NCBI GenBank assembly: GCA_949592205.1
Contig: CATIUR010000004.1
Span: 71,645,837-71,709,836 of the forward strand
Reading direction: 5' to 3'
From: Helichrysum umbraculigerum
Taxonomy: Eukaryota > Streptophyta > Magnoliopsida > Asterales > Asteraceae
Length of the DNA stretch: 64,000 nucleotides
This document shows, one piece after another, positions 46,501 to 58,896 of the stretch. The notes below the pieces were generated by a model. That model saw only the letters and a program-made list of their open reading frames with translations, searched no databases and had not been told where the DNA came from. How positions within the stretch are numbered: the stretch's first letter is position 1; every line of letters begins with the position of its first letter. Made by a program: the position numbers and the translations under genes.

Positions 46501-48032
46501 TTTCGGGTTTTTAAGCAAGAGATAATATTGAGTCCCGTCCCACCGGTCTCCCCCTGTATGATCAAGGTTCCCCCGGCAGCGAGTGGAATGCGGACAATCT
46601 TATCGTAACAAATGATTTCGGCTCGGTGTTTGGACAACCAGTCCATTCCAATGATAACGTCGAAACTTCCGATTTCAACGGGTACAAGATCGATTGAAAA
46701 GGTTTCATCAGCTAGGTTTAAAGTGCAATTAGGTATCACACTATCGGTTTCTATAAGTTCCCCATTTGCTAGCTCTACAGTGTACTTAACATCTAAGGCA
46801 ACAGGATTGATGTCAAGTAGTGGGCAAAAGTCATCAGAGATAAAGCTTCTATCAGCACCAGTATCAAATAGAACAGAAGCATTTAAGTTGTTGAGGAGGA
46901 ACATACCCGAGACCACATTCGGGTCTTGGCGGGCGTCCCCAGATTTGATGACGAAGGCTCTGCTTCGGGTGTTGTTGTTGTTGTTGCTGTTGCGGTTGTT
47001 GTTGTTGCTGTTGTTATTCTTCAGTTTTGGGCACGTGTCCCTGAAGTGCCCGGGTTTCCCACACTCAAAGCAGACTTTGGGTGGTCTAGTGTTGTTGTTG
47101 GAATTGTTGTTGGCGGGAGAATTGCAATCTTTGGTGAGATGGCCGTACCTCTTGCAATTATTGCAAAAGGGGCCACAGGAGCCTTCATGGTGACGACTGC
47201 ACTTGGAACAATAGGGTTTGTTCCCAGTGTAGCCCCGTGTGATGTCTGTGGTGGTGTTGTAGGCTTTGATGGTGTCGGGTTTCTTGTTTTGTTAGTTGGA
47301 GTGGTTGGAGTGGTAGTCAGACCACTTCCGTTTGTTGTTTTGGGAGGATGAAGTGGGTGGTTCAGAATCTTGGCTCATGGACATCAGGTCTTGGGCCAGT
47401 AGGATTGCACCGTCAATGGTGGTTTGGTTGGAAGAGGCAACATGTCCCCGAACAGGCTCAGGAAGGCCAAGGATGTACTTCCTGATTTTATCAGGTTCGG
47501 TGCTTACCATGGCTGGGCGGAGGGCGGCGAGTTGTTGAAACCTGGTGGTATAACCATCGATATCACCACCCTGAACCTTTAGGTTCCAGAATTCCTCGTC
47601 TAGCTTTTGGAGTTTGGCGATTGAGCAGTATTTGGCAGTGAGTTTTGCTTTCAAGTCCTCCCAAGAGAGTTGGTAGGCAATGTCAGCACCCACTGATTGG
47701 GTATATGAGTTCCACCAAGAGTGGGCATCATCTTCGAGAGAGCAGGTGGCGAAGTTTACTTTGTCGTTCTCCGCGCATTTGCTGACACGGAAAACAGTTT
47801 CCATCTTCTCGAACCATCTGATAAGTCCGATGGCTCCTTCCGAACCTTTGAAGCTGGAGGGTTTGCAGCTTTGAAAGTCCTTGTAAGAACAAGGTTTAGC
47901 AGTAGTGGTTTCAGCGGCATCGCTGTTTCTGGTGGAATTTTGAGGAGTATTTCGAGCCAAGGCTTCAGTAACAGCCTGGGTTATAAGGGATGTAAGCTGA
48001 GCATCAGTGTATGGTCTTGACTTTGGCGGCAT
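43574..48032 (-). pseudogene. element D gag-pol, three lesions
   Basis: The same polyprotein as in element B, from MPPKSR to a stop at 43574. Gag has two CCHC knuckles (about 47090-47160 and 47020-47060). Protease has DTGA (about 46857), reverse transcriptase FIDD (about 45855) and RNase H YCDAS (about 45415). Integrase and a chromodomain-like end follow. Three lesions break it: a TAA in late gag (47292-47294), a one-base insertion at the start of reverse transcriptase (about 46235), and a TGA at 45623-45625 where relatives have arginine. All domains are otherwise intact. The number of lesions is compatible with the age given by the LTRs. Confidence 0.93.
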
Positions 48033-48316
48033 GGTTCTTCAATAAAAGAAATGAAGATACATGAGATTTCGTAAGAAAGTTGTATTTGTTATAGGTGTAC
48101 ATGTATAAAAGCAGTAATACATGACATCAACATGGAAAAATGACAATCAATATGAGTTGAAACATCAAGGGATATTTGGTAGATAATACGAGTTCAAAGG
48201 TTACTTCCTACAGAGTTATTACAAAAGGCGTCGGGAATTGTTACATCCGACCAAATTTTAAAGTAGCGCATAGATAGTTACTAGAATACAGGATAGATTA
48301 CAAGATAAAGACTACA

Positions 48317-48808
48317 CTAGTCTTGACGTAGATTAATTTGTTCCATCATCGTGACAAGACGGTCCACAGTGTTTGCAAGTCTGCTAGCTTGTCGGGCGTT
48401 ATCTTCTGCCAGGGCTAGTCGTTGTGTTAGTCCACGGGCATACTCTTCTGCTTCATGTGAACGCTGTTCACATTCTTCCATCCTTTGACGTAGGAGGGCA
48501 TTTTCCACGCTTATCGCTATTACTTGGTTGCGAAGGACATCCATGTTGTTGTTTGTGGTTTCAAGGTCGTCGGAGACTTGTTCGATGCGTTCAAGGGATG
48601 TAAGTCTCCAGTTCTCGTTCGTTTCCTGCAGCACGACATCCATGGTGCGAAGTCGCTGCTCGTGTTGGTTCACCCTAGCGGCTAAGGCCGGCAAGGTGAA
48701 GTGAGTGGGGTACGGGCCAGCTCGAGGCAACCTGGCGTTCCTCCTAGCTACCCTTGGGTTCTGCGACCCGGATTGAGAGTGGGATGAATTGGGTGGAATG
48801 TTTGCCAT
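48317..48808 (-). CDS. element D upstream ORF: 163-residue coiled-coil protein
   Basis: Intact frame between the leader and gag, on the same strand, 284 bp before the gag start. Residues 1-45 are polar, Pro/Ser/Arg-rich. Residues about 46-160 are a nearly unbroken run of heptads with Leu/Ile/Val/Met at the core positions (for example LAARVNQHEQRLRTMD and LRNQVIAISVENALLRQRM) and many Glu, Arg and Gln. This predicts a long parallel coiled coil. There is no zinc knuckle, signal peptide or membrane segment. B keeps only its first 13 codons and E has a decayed counterpart, so it is an old part of the lineage. Function is unknown. A virion, nucleation or RNA-chaperone role, or help in translation of gag, are guesses. 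It needs its own means of expression, since gag lies downstream on the same RNA. Confidence 0.75.
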   Translation of the reverse strand: MANIPPNSSHSQSGSQNPRVARRNARLPRAGPYPTHFTLPALAARVNQHEQRLRTMDVVLQETNENWRLTSLERIEQVSDDLETTNNNMDVLRNQVIAISVENALLRQRMEECEQRSHEAEEYARGLTQRLALAEDNARQASRLANTVDRLVTMMEQINLRQD

Positions 48809-48988
48809 TTCTGAGATAAAGCGTTAAAGAAGGTGAGGCCTATATTCATATAGTTCCTGTATAATATAGCCTATTGAGTGTCTAGCATAAACATGTTTAA
48901 GTCTCGGTTCTCTCGAGGTCAGAGTCTTCTATTGTATCCTGTTCAGCCATAACTACTTTCAGATCTTACATCATCTTTGCTTAATTGT

Positions 48989-49009
48989 ACATAGTTGATC
49001 ATGCTATGT
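48989..49009 (-). promoter_or_regulatory. leader stem-loop with palindromic loop, element D
   Basis: Stem ACATAG/CTATGT with loop CATGATCAA on the minus strand. The one difference from B and E is in the loop outside the TGATCA palindrome. Confidence 0.6.
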
Positions 49010-49120
49010 TAAATTAAACTCGTAGGATGTAATCACTGAACCAGTCATACATAATAAGGAATACTGCCTAATGGTCATAGTCTAGGCTCACTAAATGCAA
49101 CCTAGTTCACTATAACCTTA

Positions 49121-49133
49121 GGCTCTGATACCA
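49121..49133 (-). promoter_or_regulatory. primer binding site, element D
   Basis: TGGTATCAGAGCC on the minus strand, three bases from the 5' LTR. Complementary to initiator Met tRNA. Confidence 0.9.
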
Positions 49134-49136
49134 ATC

Positions 49137-51626
49137 TGTAACACCCCCAAATTTTATGATTTGCGGAAGCTTGATTTGGGTGTTACTAATCAATAACAAA
49201 GCACAAAGAGATATAGTAAACGACTCTATATGCGTCGTTTTAACAAAATATATTGATAATTGAAATGTTTACAACATTTAAAGCTTTACGTAGCTCGAGT
49301 TTTAAATAAAAAGGAGATTTCAGTATATAAGTACTCGTACAAAATATACTAATGCAAGAAAATCTCAATCGTCTGTATGCTGACTTGAGCTAAAGTCCTG
49401 AAGCAGAAACATCCTACTGCTTGGTACCTGCGATACATGCTAAAAGGTCAGCTATAAAGCTGGTGAGCTCACAGGTTTGAAATCAGTTAATATAGTATGA
49501 ACCGCAAGATTTAAAATAATGAATTGCATCCAGCAATTAAATAATGAATTGCATCCAGCAATTAAATGATAGTCATCGTGTATACAGCCATGAGCACATA
49601 GTTGAGCTTAACTCGAGGGCCGGGTCCCCTATAGAGAATTCCGGGCGAGGTGCCTCCACGAATGCCTAATCCACATTCGTCTTCCCAAATATTAGTACGT
49701 CCGTTTACCCGGTTAGTGCTTGCTAACCCGGACGAGGTGGGTCAATCCTATATGGTACCATATACTAATATTCACGCTACAACGTATTAACAACTATGCT
49801 GACGGAGGACTTTAAAATGATTAGTTTCGAAAAACTCATGTAGTATATGAAATGTTTGTACTTGCGTTCACATGTTAAAAGTTGAGCAATATATCACACC
49901 CCTGAGTAAAACAGTAAAAGAGGGGCTATGAGACTCACCTGAGTCTGAAAGCGTTTAAACAAACGTAAGTTGATTAGCCGAGTATGAAGTCCAAAGACTT
50001 GTAACCTGAGGGTGTCCACGACACGCGATGGTTATAAACATGATTGGGTATCTCAAAAGATCACCCTTGTAGTTGTTACACAACTATATATATGTCCAAA
50101 TTACTACGATTTGGTTGATTTGTTAAGTGTTTGAAAACATGTACGGCCCTTGGTGACGGATTTGTAATAATAATCTCAACTATTATTATTTTGATTTCGT
50201 GGCGTTTTACTTGAAAAATGTGTTTTAGAAGCCGTTACGGAATCTAAGTACGGGGGTCCGGGGGCAGCGCCCCTGGTAGCGGGGTCCAAGGGGCGGCAGC
50301 CCCTGGCGGGGTCCAAGGGGCAGAGCCCCTGGCTGGGGTCGAGCTGCCAGGTCAGCTTGGAAAATTTTTATTTCTACTATATTGCTTTGACGAAAAACGC
50401 ATCTGGGATCTGAATTCGAGTAAAATCAAGTGATAAATTTCGAGTCTCGATACTTAGTAAAAATCTGAGTTTTCTGTGTTTTGCGACACAATATGCGACA
50501 CAAAAGTGATTATGCGACACAAGGGTTGTGTCGCAATGAAGTGCGACACAATATCTATACGACACTAGGGTTGTGTCGCATAGATGCGAGATGCTGATTC
50601 AACAGCGACATAGTAATTGTGTCGTATGGAGTTTGCGACATAGTGGTTGTGTCGCAAGACTTGCGACACTAATTATCGGGTACGACACAAGTGCCAAAAT
50701 ACGACACAACATGCGACACAAGGCTTGTGTCGCATGGAAGAACACCAGCCCAGAAAGTCCGGCTGTCAAGGTTTTTCCGGCCAAAAATCCGTTTTAAACT
50801 CGTTTTCAAGCTATAAAATCGTGTTATACACATTGTAATGGACATATATATGTTATAATAACAACTACAAGTGAAATATACTAAGAATCGAGAGATTTCG
50901 GGATTTTGTCGGAAACTTACAATTTGCCGAAATGGAAATCCGGAAAGATAGAAATGTAGATCGTTGCGAGGTGGTCGTGAATCTCTAAAAATATTGATGA
51001 TCCGGTTGCGTTTCGTGGTGTTATTTGCGATTTTTAGTGGATGTGGTGATTTGGTGAATGAAAGAAAATAGAGTAAGGGAGAGGGAGTGAGTGGGTGAAA
51101 TGAGGAAGGAAAAAGGAAAGTTGGGAGGTTTAACCTCCAACTTACCAGTCACCGCAAACGCGGTCCGTGCGGTGTTCGTTTGCTCCGTCGTTTAACGTTA
51201 AATAATTATTTACATTTTAATTATAAGTTTTAAATTACAAATTATCACGCGATATTTTATTTATATATTTTACAAATCAAATTATATTTGAGTTATAAAA
51301 AGTAAGTTTGTTTAGTTAATTTGCGCGTTTTAGTATTTTTAAATCGTATAGGTTTTGTTTGTATGATACGAATGAATACGAAATATTATCATAATAATAT
51401 TTTTGATATAAAAGCGTTATTTAATAAAATTGGTCACCAACGTCCGTATTTGATTGAATCGAAATACATTCGATTTAAGTCGCGTACGATTTAATCAAAT
51501 CGCATTTTCGTATATATTCAACAATATATATAATTCGATACATTAATTAGCCTAACACAGAACTAATTACATGTATTAACATATGATTAGGCACTAATTA
51601 CTAGTCCTAATTTGGCGGGTGTTACA
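49137..51626 (-). repeat. element D 5' LTR
   Basis: Colinear with 41050-43539 at offset 8087, no net indel. Followed by the AGTAA duplication. Confidence 0.95.
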
Positions 51627-51631
51627 AGTAA

Positions 51632-52734
51632 TCAGAATCATCAATACTTAACATAATCAACATTACCGCTACAAGTTCCTGATCAAGTATTATAAATCAC
51701 AACACAACTATTATTATGTTATACTACTTATCTATCAAGATTATAACATATAACAACCATTTGAATTAAGACTAACAACTAAAACTAGAAATCTGCTCTG
51801 AGTCACCAAGCCGCCGGCTGGACCATAGGACCCGCCAGGTCCCCATTTCAAGCCGCTAGTTAATAATACCAACCCACCGGGTAAATTACACAATTCAGTA
51901 ACAGAACCAAAACTCGTTTTAAAGCCTAAACAAGCCGCCAGCTCAATACATTAGCAGCCGGGTTCCCATTCGGTCACACTACCCGCCGGGTCGGGTTTAT
52001 ACCCGCCGGTTTCTGACCAGCCACGACTTCCCGCCGGCTAAACCAAGAAACCGCCGGGTTCTACTGTCGTCCCAGACCTGTGCGATCTGCTCAAAAGCCT
52101 AACCCTAAAATAAATACCCAAATCACAAACTCAGGTATCTAATCGACTATATATGATAATTAAGAGTATATAGCATCATATAACAACCTATATCATCAAT
52201 TCAATCATCAACTTCACAATTATAACTCAAATCCTAATGATTCAATCAAATCAATTTCATAAATATTAAGAACACTTACAATCTGAGTATAAACAATATG
52301 ATGATGGTGATGATAATTTGATGATGATGATTAGCTCAAGATCATAGCTTCAATTTAGGATTTCAATCTTTTTGATTTGGATTTCTTAGGTTTTAGGTTC
52401 TATAAAGAAGAAAATAAAATAACTTTCCCTTTTGGGAAGGTAACATAAATAGTCGGTCAAATCTTCAAACCGACTTCAATTACGGGTATAATTTTAATAC
52501 CCCTTCTAACCGTATTGTCTGGAACCCGAAAACCATTTGCGAGTCCAAACATTTTATTTTACCGACATCGTTATTAATTTACAACAATTAATAATTTATC
52601 TGTCACATTGGAATATTTAACTCCTATTCCAATTATTTCAACTAATTCAGACAATATTATTTCCAAACACATTAAATAATAATTTAAATCAGGAAATAAT
52701 ATAAAACAACTAGGTGCACTTTGAGGATGTTACA
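51632..52734 (-). repeat. element H 3' LTR, part 2
   Basis: Continues the LTR after element D. It has the CCCGCCGGGT palindrome array (about 51810-52070), a donor-like GTAAG (reversed, near 52277) and a leader rich in ATCATCATC. Ends GATGTTACA at 52734. Lacks 31 bp that the other LTR has at about 57780-57811. Confidence 0.9.
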
Positions 52735-52749
52735 AATCTCTCCCCCTTA
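52735..52749 (-). promoter_or_regulatory. polypurine tract, element H
   Basis: Reads TTAAGGGGGAGAGATTT on the minus strand, next to the 3' LTR. The hairpin AGATTTCG/CGAAATCT precedes it (52753-52772). The block is nearly identical to that of element A. Confidence 0.85.
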
Positions 52750-52772
52750 AAGAGATTTCGTCCCCGAAATCT

Positions 52773-55700
52773 AATCACACTCAACCTGTCTAGTGTGATA
52801 TAATCACATACATCTTATCATACATTAGTCCTCAAGAGCAACTTACAGCTATACTTATATTGTTTCAATTCTTTCTACATTCACCTGTCCCCATGGACAT
52901 GCTTCTGTCTTTACCCACGCACATATACAGTGCATCCATCCGATATTTTCCATGAAACAACCATTTATCTGAATCCTTTATCATAAATCAGATAAATGTT
53001 TAGAACATACACTCACTTTAACAAGTGGACACATAATCATTTAAACAATAACAAGTGAAACCTAAAATCACTTAATAGGTCCTTGCAATCAGAAATTAGC
53101 AATATGCTAAAATCTTTGACCCATTTCAACAATTCATCTCTATTAGCAACAAAACAACATCAACAATAACAACAACAGTGGTTATAGAACCACAATACAC
53201 TTAGCGACACTGAAAGTTAAATTCAGTTCACGACTAACAACCAGTATAATATTCACATATCACTTCAATCATATAAAATCCTTTACTTAGAAGTAATCCG
53301 GATTCATATCACCTTAATAAGCAAAGTAGAGGTCAAACTCAGTAGGTAAAACCACAATCAACAAGTACTCTGCTCAATCAACATATGTACCACAATGTCA
53401 TACTACCTACATTCAACCAACCTCTACATTGACTTATTTCAGTTTGTAACTATTTTCATTATAACCTTATCATTTTATCCCGTCATCAAGTATATAATAA
53501 ACATTGTCAACAACAACTATAGCATAAACAATAATCACAACACTAGTGATTATACACTACAGTACACCGATCAACAAGTAATATTTAACTTCAAATCCTA
53601 ACTAGCTATCATGCTAGCATTCACATATTACTTAAACTGGTCAGACATCAAAATCTTTTGTTAACAACCAGTTAATTCAATTCAACTTAGCATTAAATCT
53701 CATCAATATAGCTGCTAAATCGGCCTTAATCAATATTATGATACTTCAACTCAAGCATCACAATATCACAATGTGCTACTTTCCAGCACATACCCAACAA
53801 TATCAACATCAAGTTAATCACAATTAACTAACCTCCACATAACTTATTGTACATTTTAATTCATTCTAGTTAAAATTTGTCATGTCATTTGTTATCATGT
53901 AAACCACACATGCATAATTTCAAGTAACTTTCTAAAATGGACACGTACACATCAATTCCATTTAATTCTATATAATAGGCCATTCAGACTGTTAAAGTCT
54001 TTACCAAGCCTTCACATTACTACTAATCATCACATATCCATACCATAGGAAATGGAACAATTACAATTCAACAACTCTATGTTTCATTTATATACATACC
54101 AAGTCGTATATAACTGAAACAATCCAATTTAAACTTACAAGAAAAGTTTACTGAAACAATCATCACCTACTGATTTCAAGGTTTTTCCTTACTTCCTAAC
54201 ACATACAATTATACACACATCAGGTTTTCAAACCGAATTTCAAATGATCATTATTCTTACGCTATTTAAACAATGATCATTACAATTAAACACACACATA
54301 TTTTCTTAAATTATGAACAACTTTCCAATTCATATTCTCTCAATTTATTAAACAAGATCAAGTTAGATCTTTAATACAGTTTTAATTCTAGATATCCTTT
54401 CATATCATTTCTTATTTGGATCTAATCCCAATTTATCACTTTATCACTTCTTTATTTGTATACAAGCAACAAATAACAAAAGAATTCATTCAATTCTTTC
54501 AATTATCTTGGTAACTCACCTAGAGGTACCAATTTACCTATGCAACTATTAATAATAACTTTCAATTAATTCTCATCTCACATTCTTACCCAATCATGGC
54601 TAATTATCATTAATCTCATACCCTGGTAAGATTCTCTTATCACGACTCAGATCCACGTGATTAAATTATTCTTAACACCTTTTAACAAATTATAGCTGTC
54701 ATATCATATAATGACTTCACATCGGTATAATTCTTTAACATGTATTCAGTTCAAATATCAAATATTACATAACTGAATACTCAATTATACTTAACGATAT
54801 TTCAATTACTCAATACTAGCATTAAGTAATTAATCAAGTTTTTACAAACTTTGACAATTCATTTAACTCCTTTGGATTTTTTTTTAACGACCCATTCCAA
54901 CATAATTTGATCAATCTAGGAATTCAATCACATTCCACACAATCATAACATTTCAATCTATGTTAGACTATTAAACACATACAGTTGACTATTTGTCAAC
55001 TAAATTTCAATCAACCAATCAATAAAATTCTCTAATCGCTTTTCTCAAGTTTGACTCATCCTCAAACCAATCACAAGCAATTAATTTTATACACAATTCT
55101 CTATTCATGGTTTGACCTTCAAAGTTAACATACTATCAATATTAACTCTAAACAAACCATTTCTTATTTATATGTTTATTTTCAAACATACACTTCAAAT
55201 TATTACATTCAATAATCTTTAATGAGTTCTTTACAAAAACAAAGTCAACTTACATCAGTCTTGGCTCCATACAAGCCATTTCATATTGTATGTTTACTTT
55301 CAAACATCGACTTCAAATTATTACATTCAATAATACTAGGAATTCCTTAAGCAAGACAATATCAACATATCTCAACCTTGGCTTCATACAAGCCATATAC
55401 AAAATAGTGATTCATTTAAACACTATACAAACCCACTAACGGTTAATCTAACGCAATCAATCACAACTATATATTCAACACAATCAAATTCGTCATTTAT
55501 GTTTATCATCAAAACCTCTATCAATGACAAATATTATTTACACTTGCACCTTTAAAGTCTAAATGTCACAGTCCTATCAACTGATTGTTTTCTTAGCAAA
55601 ACAACTATTAAACAGTTTAGCACACTTTCATACTCAACTTCCCTAATCACATTACATTTCTTTTATACCTAGTAGCCTCAACAAGTTCATGTGGCACAAC

Positions 55701-56905
55701 ATAATATAACAACGGTGATCAGGCGTTGCAAGATTATGTTCTTCACACTCCATTCTCAGGCTACTCTAGCTTATAATTATCAATGTGATTTACTCTCATC
55801 TCATATATAATAAATATATCATGATTTTAAATCAAGTAAAATCCATTTAATAGTTTCTAACAGCTGATTCATACTGAAAATCAGCTTACTACTTACATAT
55901 TCAACCTTACATATGCAAGCCATCTCACATACACACAAAATCTCTTCTAGTATGTATATATTCATATTGATTTCTAGTCCACCATTTGTACCAATCAATG
56001 TCCCTATTTACTCCAAAATTCAGGACACATCATAATTAATTAATTATCATCACTTTGACATATGCTTTACTATCAAGCATCAATGTCACAACAAGTCTAC
56101 TCAATCATGTTACTATAAAACATTTCATTTATTAATTTACAATTGACCAGAAAGATCTACCACTTCCTCAATCAATTTAACATTATCATACTCCACATTT
56201 CTCATAAACCTATCCATCTTGGTTTAGATCAATTATTTATCTATAGTCAAGACATATCATATAGTCACACAACACATAATTTCTCAAATAACAGTCATTC
56301 TCAACTCAAATGACACCACCTTCATTAACAAGGATTTAAATCACACCTTACTAATATAATACTATCAATTATTTTGTCTTGCCAATATAAACACTGTTAG
56401 GTTCCAACCTCACTCATGTTAAAACCTTAATCCACTCTTTTCCTACTTACTTAAACATATTTCTGCAGTTTCAATTCAATCAGAATAGTCACAACACTGA
56501 GCATCTCATTTAGTAATTCTATCTTTATGTCAACATATAGAAATCATTAGTTGACTCAAAACTGGGGAATCATATCAGTCTGACTCAATTAACTTCACAA
56601 CAATGCTTACTCATCATAACAAAGTAAACCATTCAAGTTAATTTAGATTAACATAGGCTTATCGAAGATTACCTGACAATCTTAAGCCAACAATATAGAG
56701 AAAACATGGAAAGTACCAATCGGTTACTCATGTTTCTCCATCTCTGCAATCAAAACAACAACTTCACAACTTGTTAACGGTTAGTACATATCCGACTAAC
56801 TAATTTCTCATACATCAACTAATCCCACACCCACTGGAATGTTTGACTCAACACAATCAAAGTTTAGGATTGAACATTTTATCATGTCCAATTCGCCCAA
56901 ACTAT
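52773..56905 (-). other. non-coding interior of element H
   Basis: 4.1 kb without a convincing open frame on either strand and without similarity to retrotransposon proteins that I can see. The plus strand is strongly depleted of G, so the RNA sense (minus) strand is depleted of C: in sampled 60-base lines I count about 4 G against 11-15 C. No tandem repeats or nested insertions are visible. Confidence 0.8.
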
Positions 56906-56906
56906 T

Positions 56907-56920
56907 GCTCTGATACCAAC
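56907..56920 (-). promoter_or_regulatory. primer binding site, element H
   Basis: GTTGGTATCAGAGC on the minus strand, beside the right LTR, so initiator Met tRNA again. Confidence 0.85.
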
Positions 56921-56921
56921 T

Positions 56922-58895
56922 TATAACACCCCTCGTTACTCAAATCAATTTAACAATAATTGTGACTCGGAAGCGTAGATTTTCAATTCATAGTTCCATG
57001 CTTTACATTACTCAACAATGTAGATAAACTTTTTCAAACCAAATACATGATATTTCAACAACTAGGTGTTATATAATTCAAAACATATCTTTAGTTATCA
57101 AACTAACATCAGAGTAAAAGCCTATCAAACATTCCATCATTTCCATTAACTTCCTGCCCCGCCCAATATGTCCCATCAATTTTAACCTGCAGGAAGGACT
57201 GTGGTGGGGTTAGCATAAAGCTAAGTGAATGAAACTATAAGCAACAGTCCAACTTAGCACAACAATCTGTTTACATCAAATAACAATAAACAGTCAATCA
57301 TCATCAATCATAAGGATCGGTGGTTCTTGAGATACCCTTATACCGGTATGGTACTCAAGGAACCCTTATCAATCATCTGTATTGGCCTATACAGAATTAC
57401 CAATAACTTGTTGTTAACCACATATGACCTAGATCTAAAAAAAAAAACATTTCAAGTTTCTAGATCTCATGTCGTCTATAACAACAACCAAGTCCAACCA
57501 TCCATTCTAGTTGACCTCAGAATCTTACATACTAGCTCAAACAGCCTAGTAAACAAACAATCAACTAACATGGCAAGTTATCTCAAACAAAACATTCTAT
57601 CAAAGTAATACTACAATTACTTGTTGTAATCAAATCATTACAACTAAATCACACTGAGGTTACAGATCCACTCACCGAATAACTCAGTCAATCACTCAGT
57701 AGTCTAATGTCACTGAGTCTTCTCCACATCTGAGAATCAACAATCAAATATAAGTTAGTAATCAGAATCATCAATACTTAACTTATATTAATTCATAATA
57801 CTAGGAACTTAACATAATCAACATTACCGCTACAAGTTCCTAATCAAGTATTATAAATCACAACACAACTATTATTATGTTATACTACTTATCTATCAAG
57901 ATTATAACATATAACAACCATTTGAATTAAGACTAACAACTAAAACTAGAAATCTGTTCTGAGTCACCAAGCCGCCGGCTGGACCATAGGACCCGCCAGG
58001 TCCTCATTTCAAGACGCTAGTTAATAATACCAACCCACCGGGTAAATTACACAATTCAGTAACAGAACCAAAACTCGTTTTAAAGCCTAAACAAGCCGCC
58101 AGCTCAATACATTAGCAGCCGGGTTCCCATTCGGTCACACTACCTGCCGGGTCGGGTTTATACCCGCCGGTTTCTGACCAGCCACGACTTCCCGCCGGCT
58201 AAACCAAGAAAGCGCCGGGTTCTACTGTTGTCCCAGACCTGTGCGATCTGCTCAAAACCCTAACCCGAAAATAAATACCCAAATCACAAACTCAGGTATC
58301 TAATCGACTATATATGATAATTAAGAGTATATAGCATCATATAACAACCTATATCATCAATTCAATCATCAACTTCACAATTATAACTCAAATCCTAATG
58401 ATTCAATCAAATCAATTTCATAAATATTAAGAACACTTACAATCTGAGTATAAACAATATGATGATGGTGATGATAATTTGATGATGATGATTAGCTCAA
58501 GATCATAGCTTCAATTTAGGATTTCAATCTTTTTGATTTGGATTTCTTAGGTTTTAGGTTCTATAAAGAAGAAAATAAAATAACTTTCCCTTTTGGGAAG
58601 GTAACATAAATAGTCGGTCAAATCTTCAAACCGACTTCAATTACGGGTATAATTTTAATACCCCTTCTAACCGTATTGTCTGGAACCCGAAAACCATTTG
58701 CGAGTCCAAACATTTTATTTTACCAACATCATTATTAATTTACAACAATTAATAATTTATCTGTCACATTGGAATATTTAACTCCTATTCCAATTATTTC
58801 AACTAATTCAGACAATATTATTTCCAAACACATTAAATAATAATTTAAATCAGGAAATAATATAAAACAACTAGGTGCACTTTGAGGATGTTACA
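56922..58895 (-). repeat. element H 5' LTR (1974 bp)
   Basis: Complete LTR, TGTAACATCC to GGGGTGTTATA on the minus strand. Palindrome array at about 57965-58225 (CCGCCGGCT, CCGCCGGTT, CTGCCGGGT units). Donor-like GTAAG (reversed) at 58436-58440. Confidence 0.92.
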
Positions 58896-58896
58896 C

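Larger units (their letters stand above)
41050..51626 (-). mobile_element. element D: complete Ty3/gypsy chromovirus retrotransposon (10577 bp)
   Basis: Two LTRs of exactly 2490 bp (41050-43539 and 49137-51626) differ at about 10 positions (0.4%). The target duplication is AGTAA (41045-41049 and 51627-51631). On the minus strand the order is primer site, leader, upstream coiled-coil ORF, gag-pol and polypurine tract. It is the youngest insertion of the nest and belongs to the same lineage as B, with the extra ORF kept. Confidence 0.95.
40211..58895 (-). mobile_element. element H: non-coding LTR retrotransposon (LARD), about 8.1 kb without the nested element
   Basis: Bracketed by the CATGG duplication (40206-40210 and 58896-58900). 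The LTRs are 1942 bp (left, split by element D) and 1974 bp (right) with about 25 differences and a 31-bp deletion. Reading is on the minus strand: primer site next to the right LTR, polypurine tract next to the left. The 4187-bp interior has no open frame above about 70 codons and no trace of gag or pol. The polypurine region and LTR start are nearly the same as in element A, so an A-like element is the likely source of proteins. Confidence 0.9.

Noticed and set aside
46612..47351. open frames antisense to gag and protease of element D (and similar ones in B)
   Set aside because: Shadows of the coding strand. Their Val/Ala/Leu-rich repeats are the complement of the Asn-rich linker in gag.
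53395..53601. 68-codon frame in the interior of element H
   Set aside because: Longest plus-strand frame in 4 kb but antisense to the element, low complexity, and of the length expected by chance in G-poor DNA.
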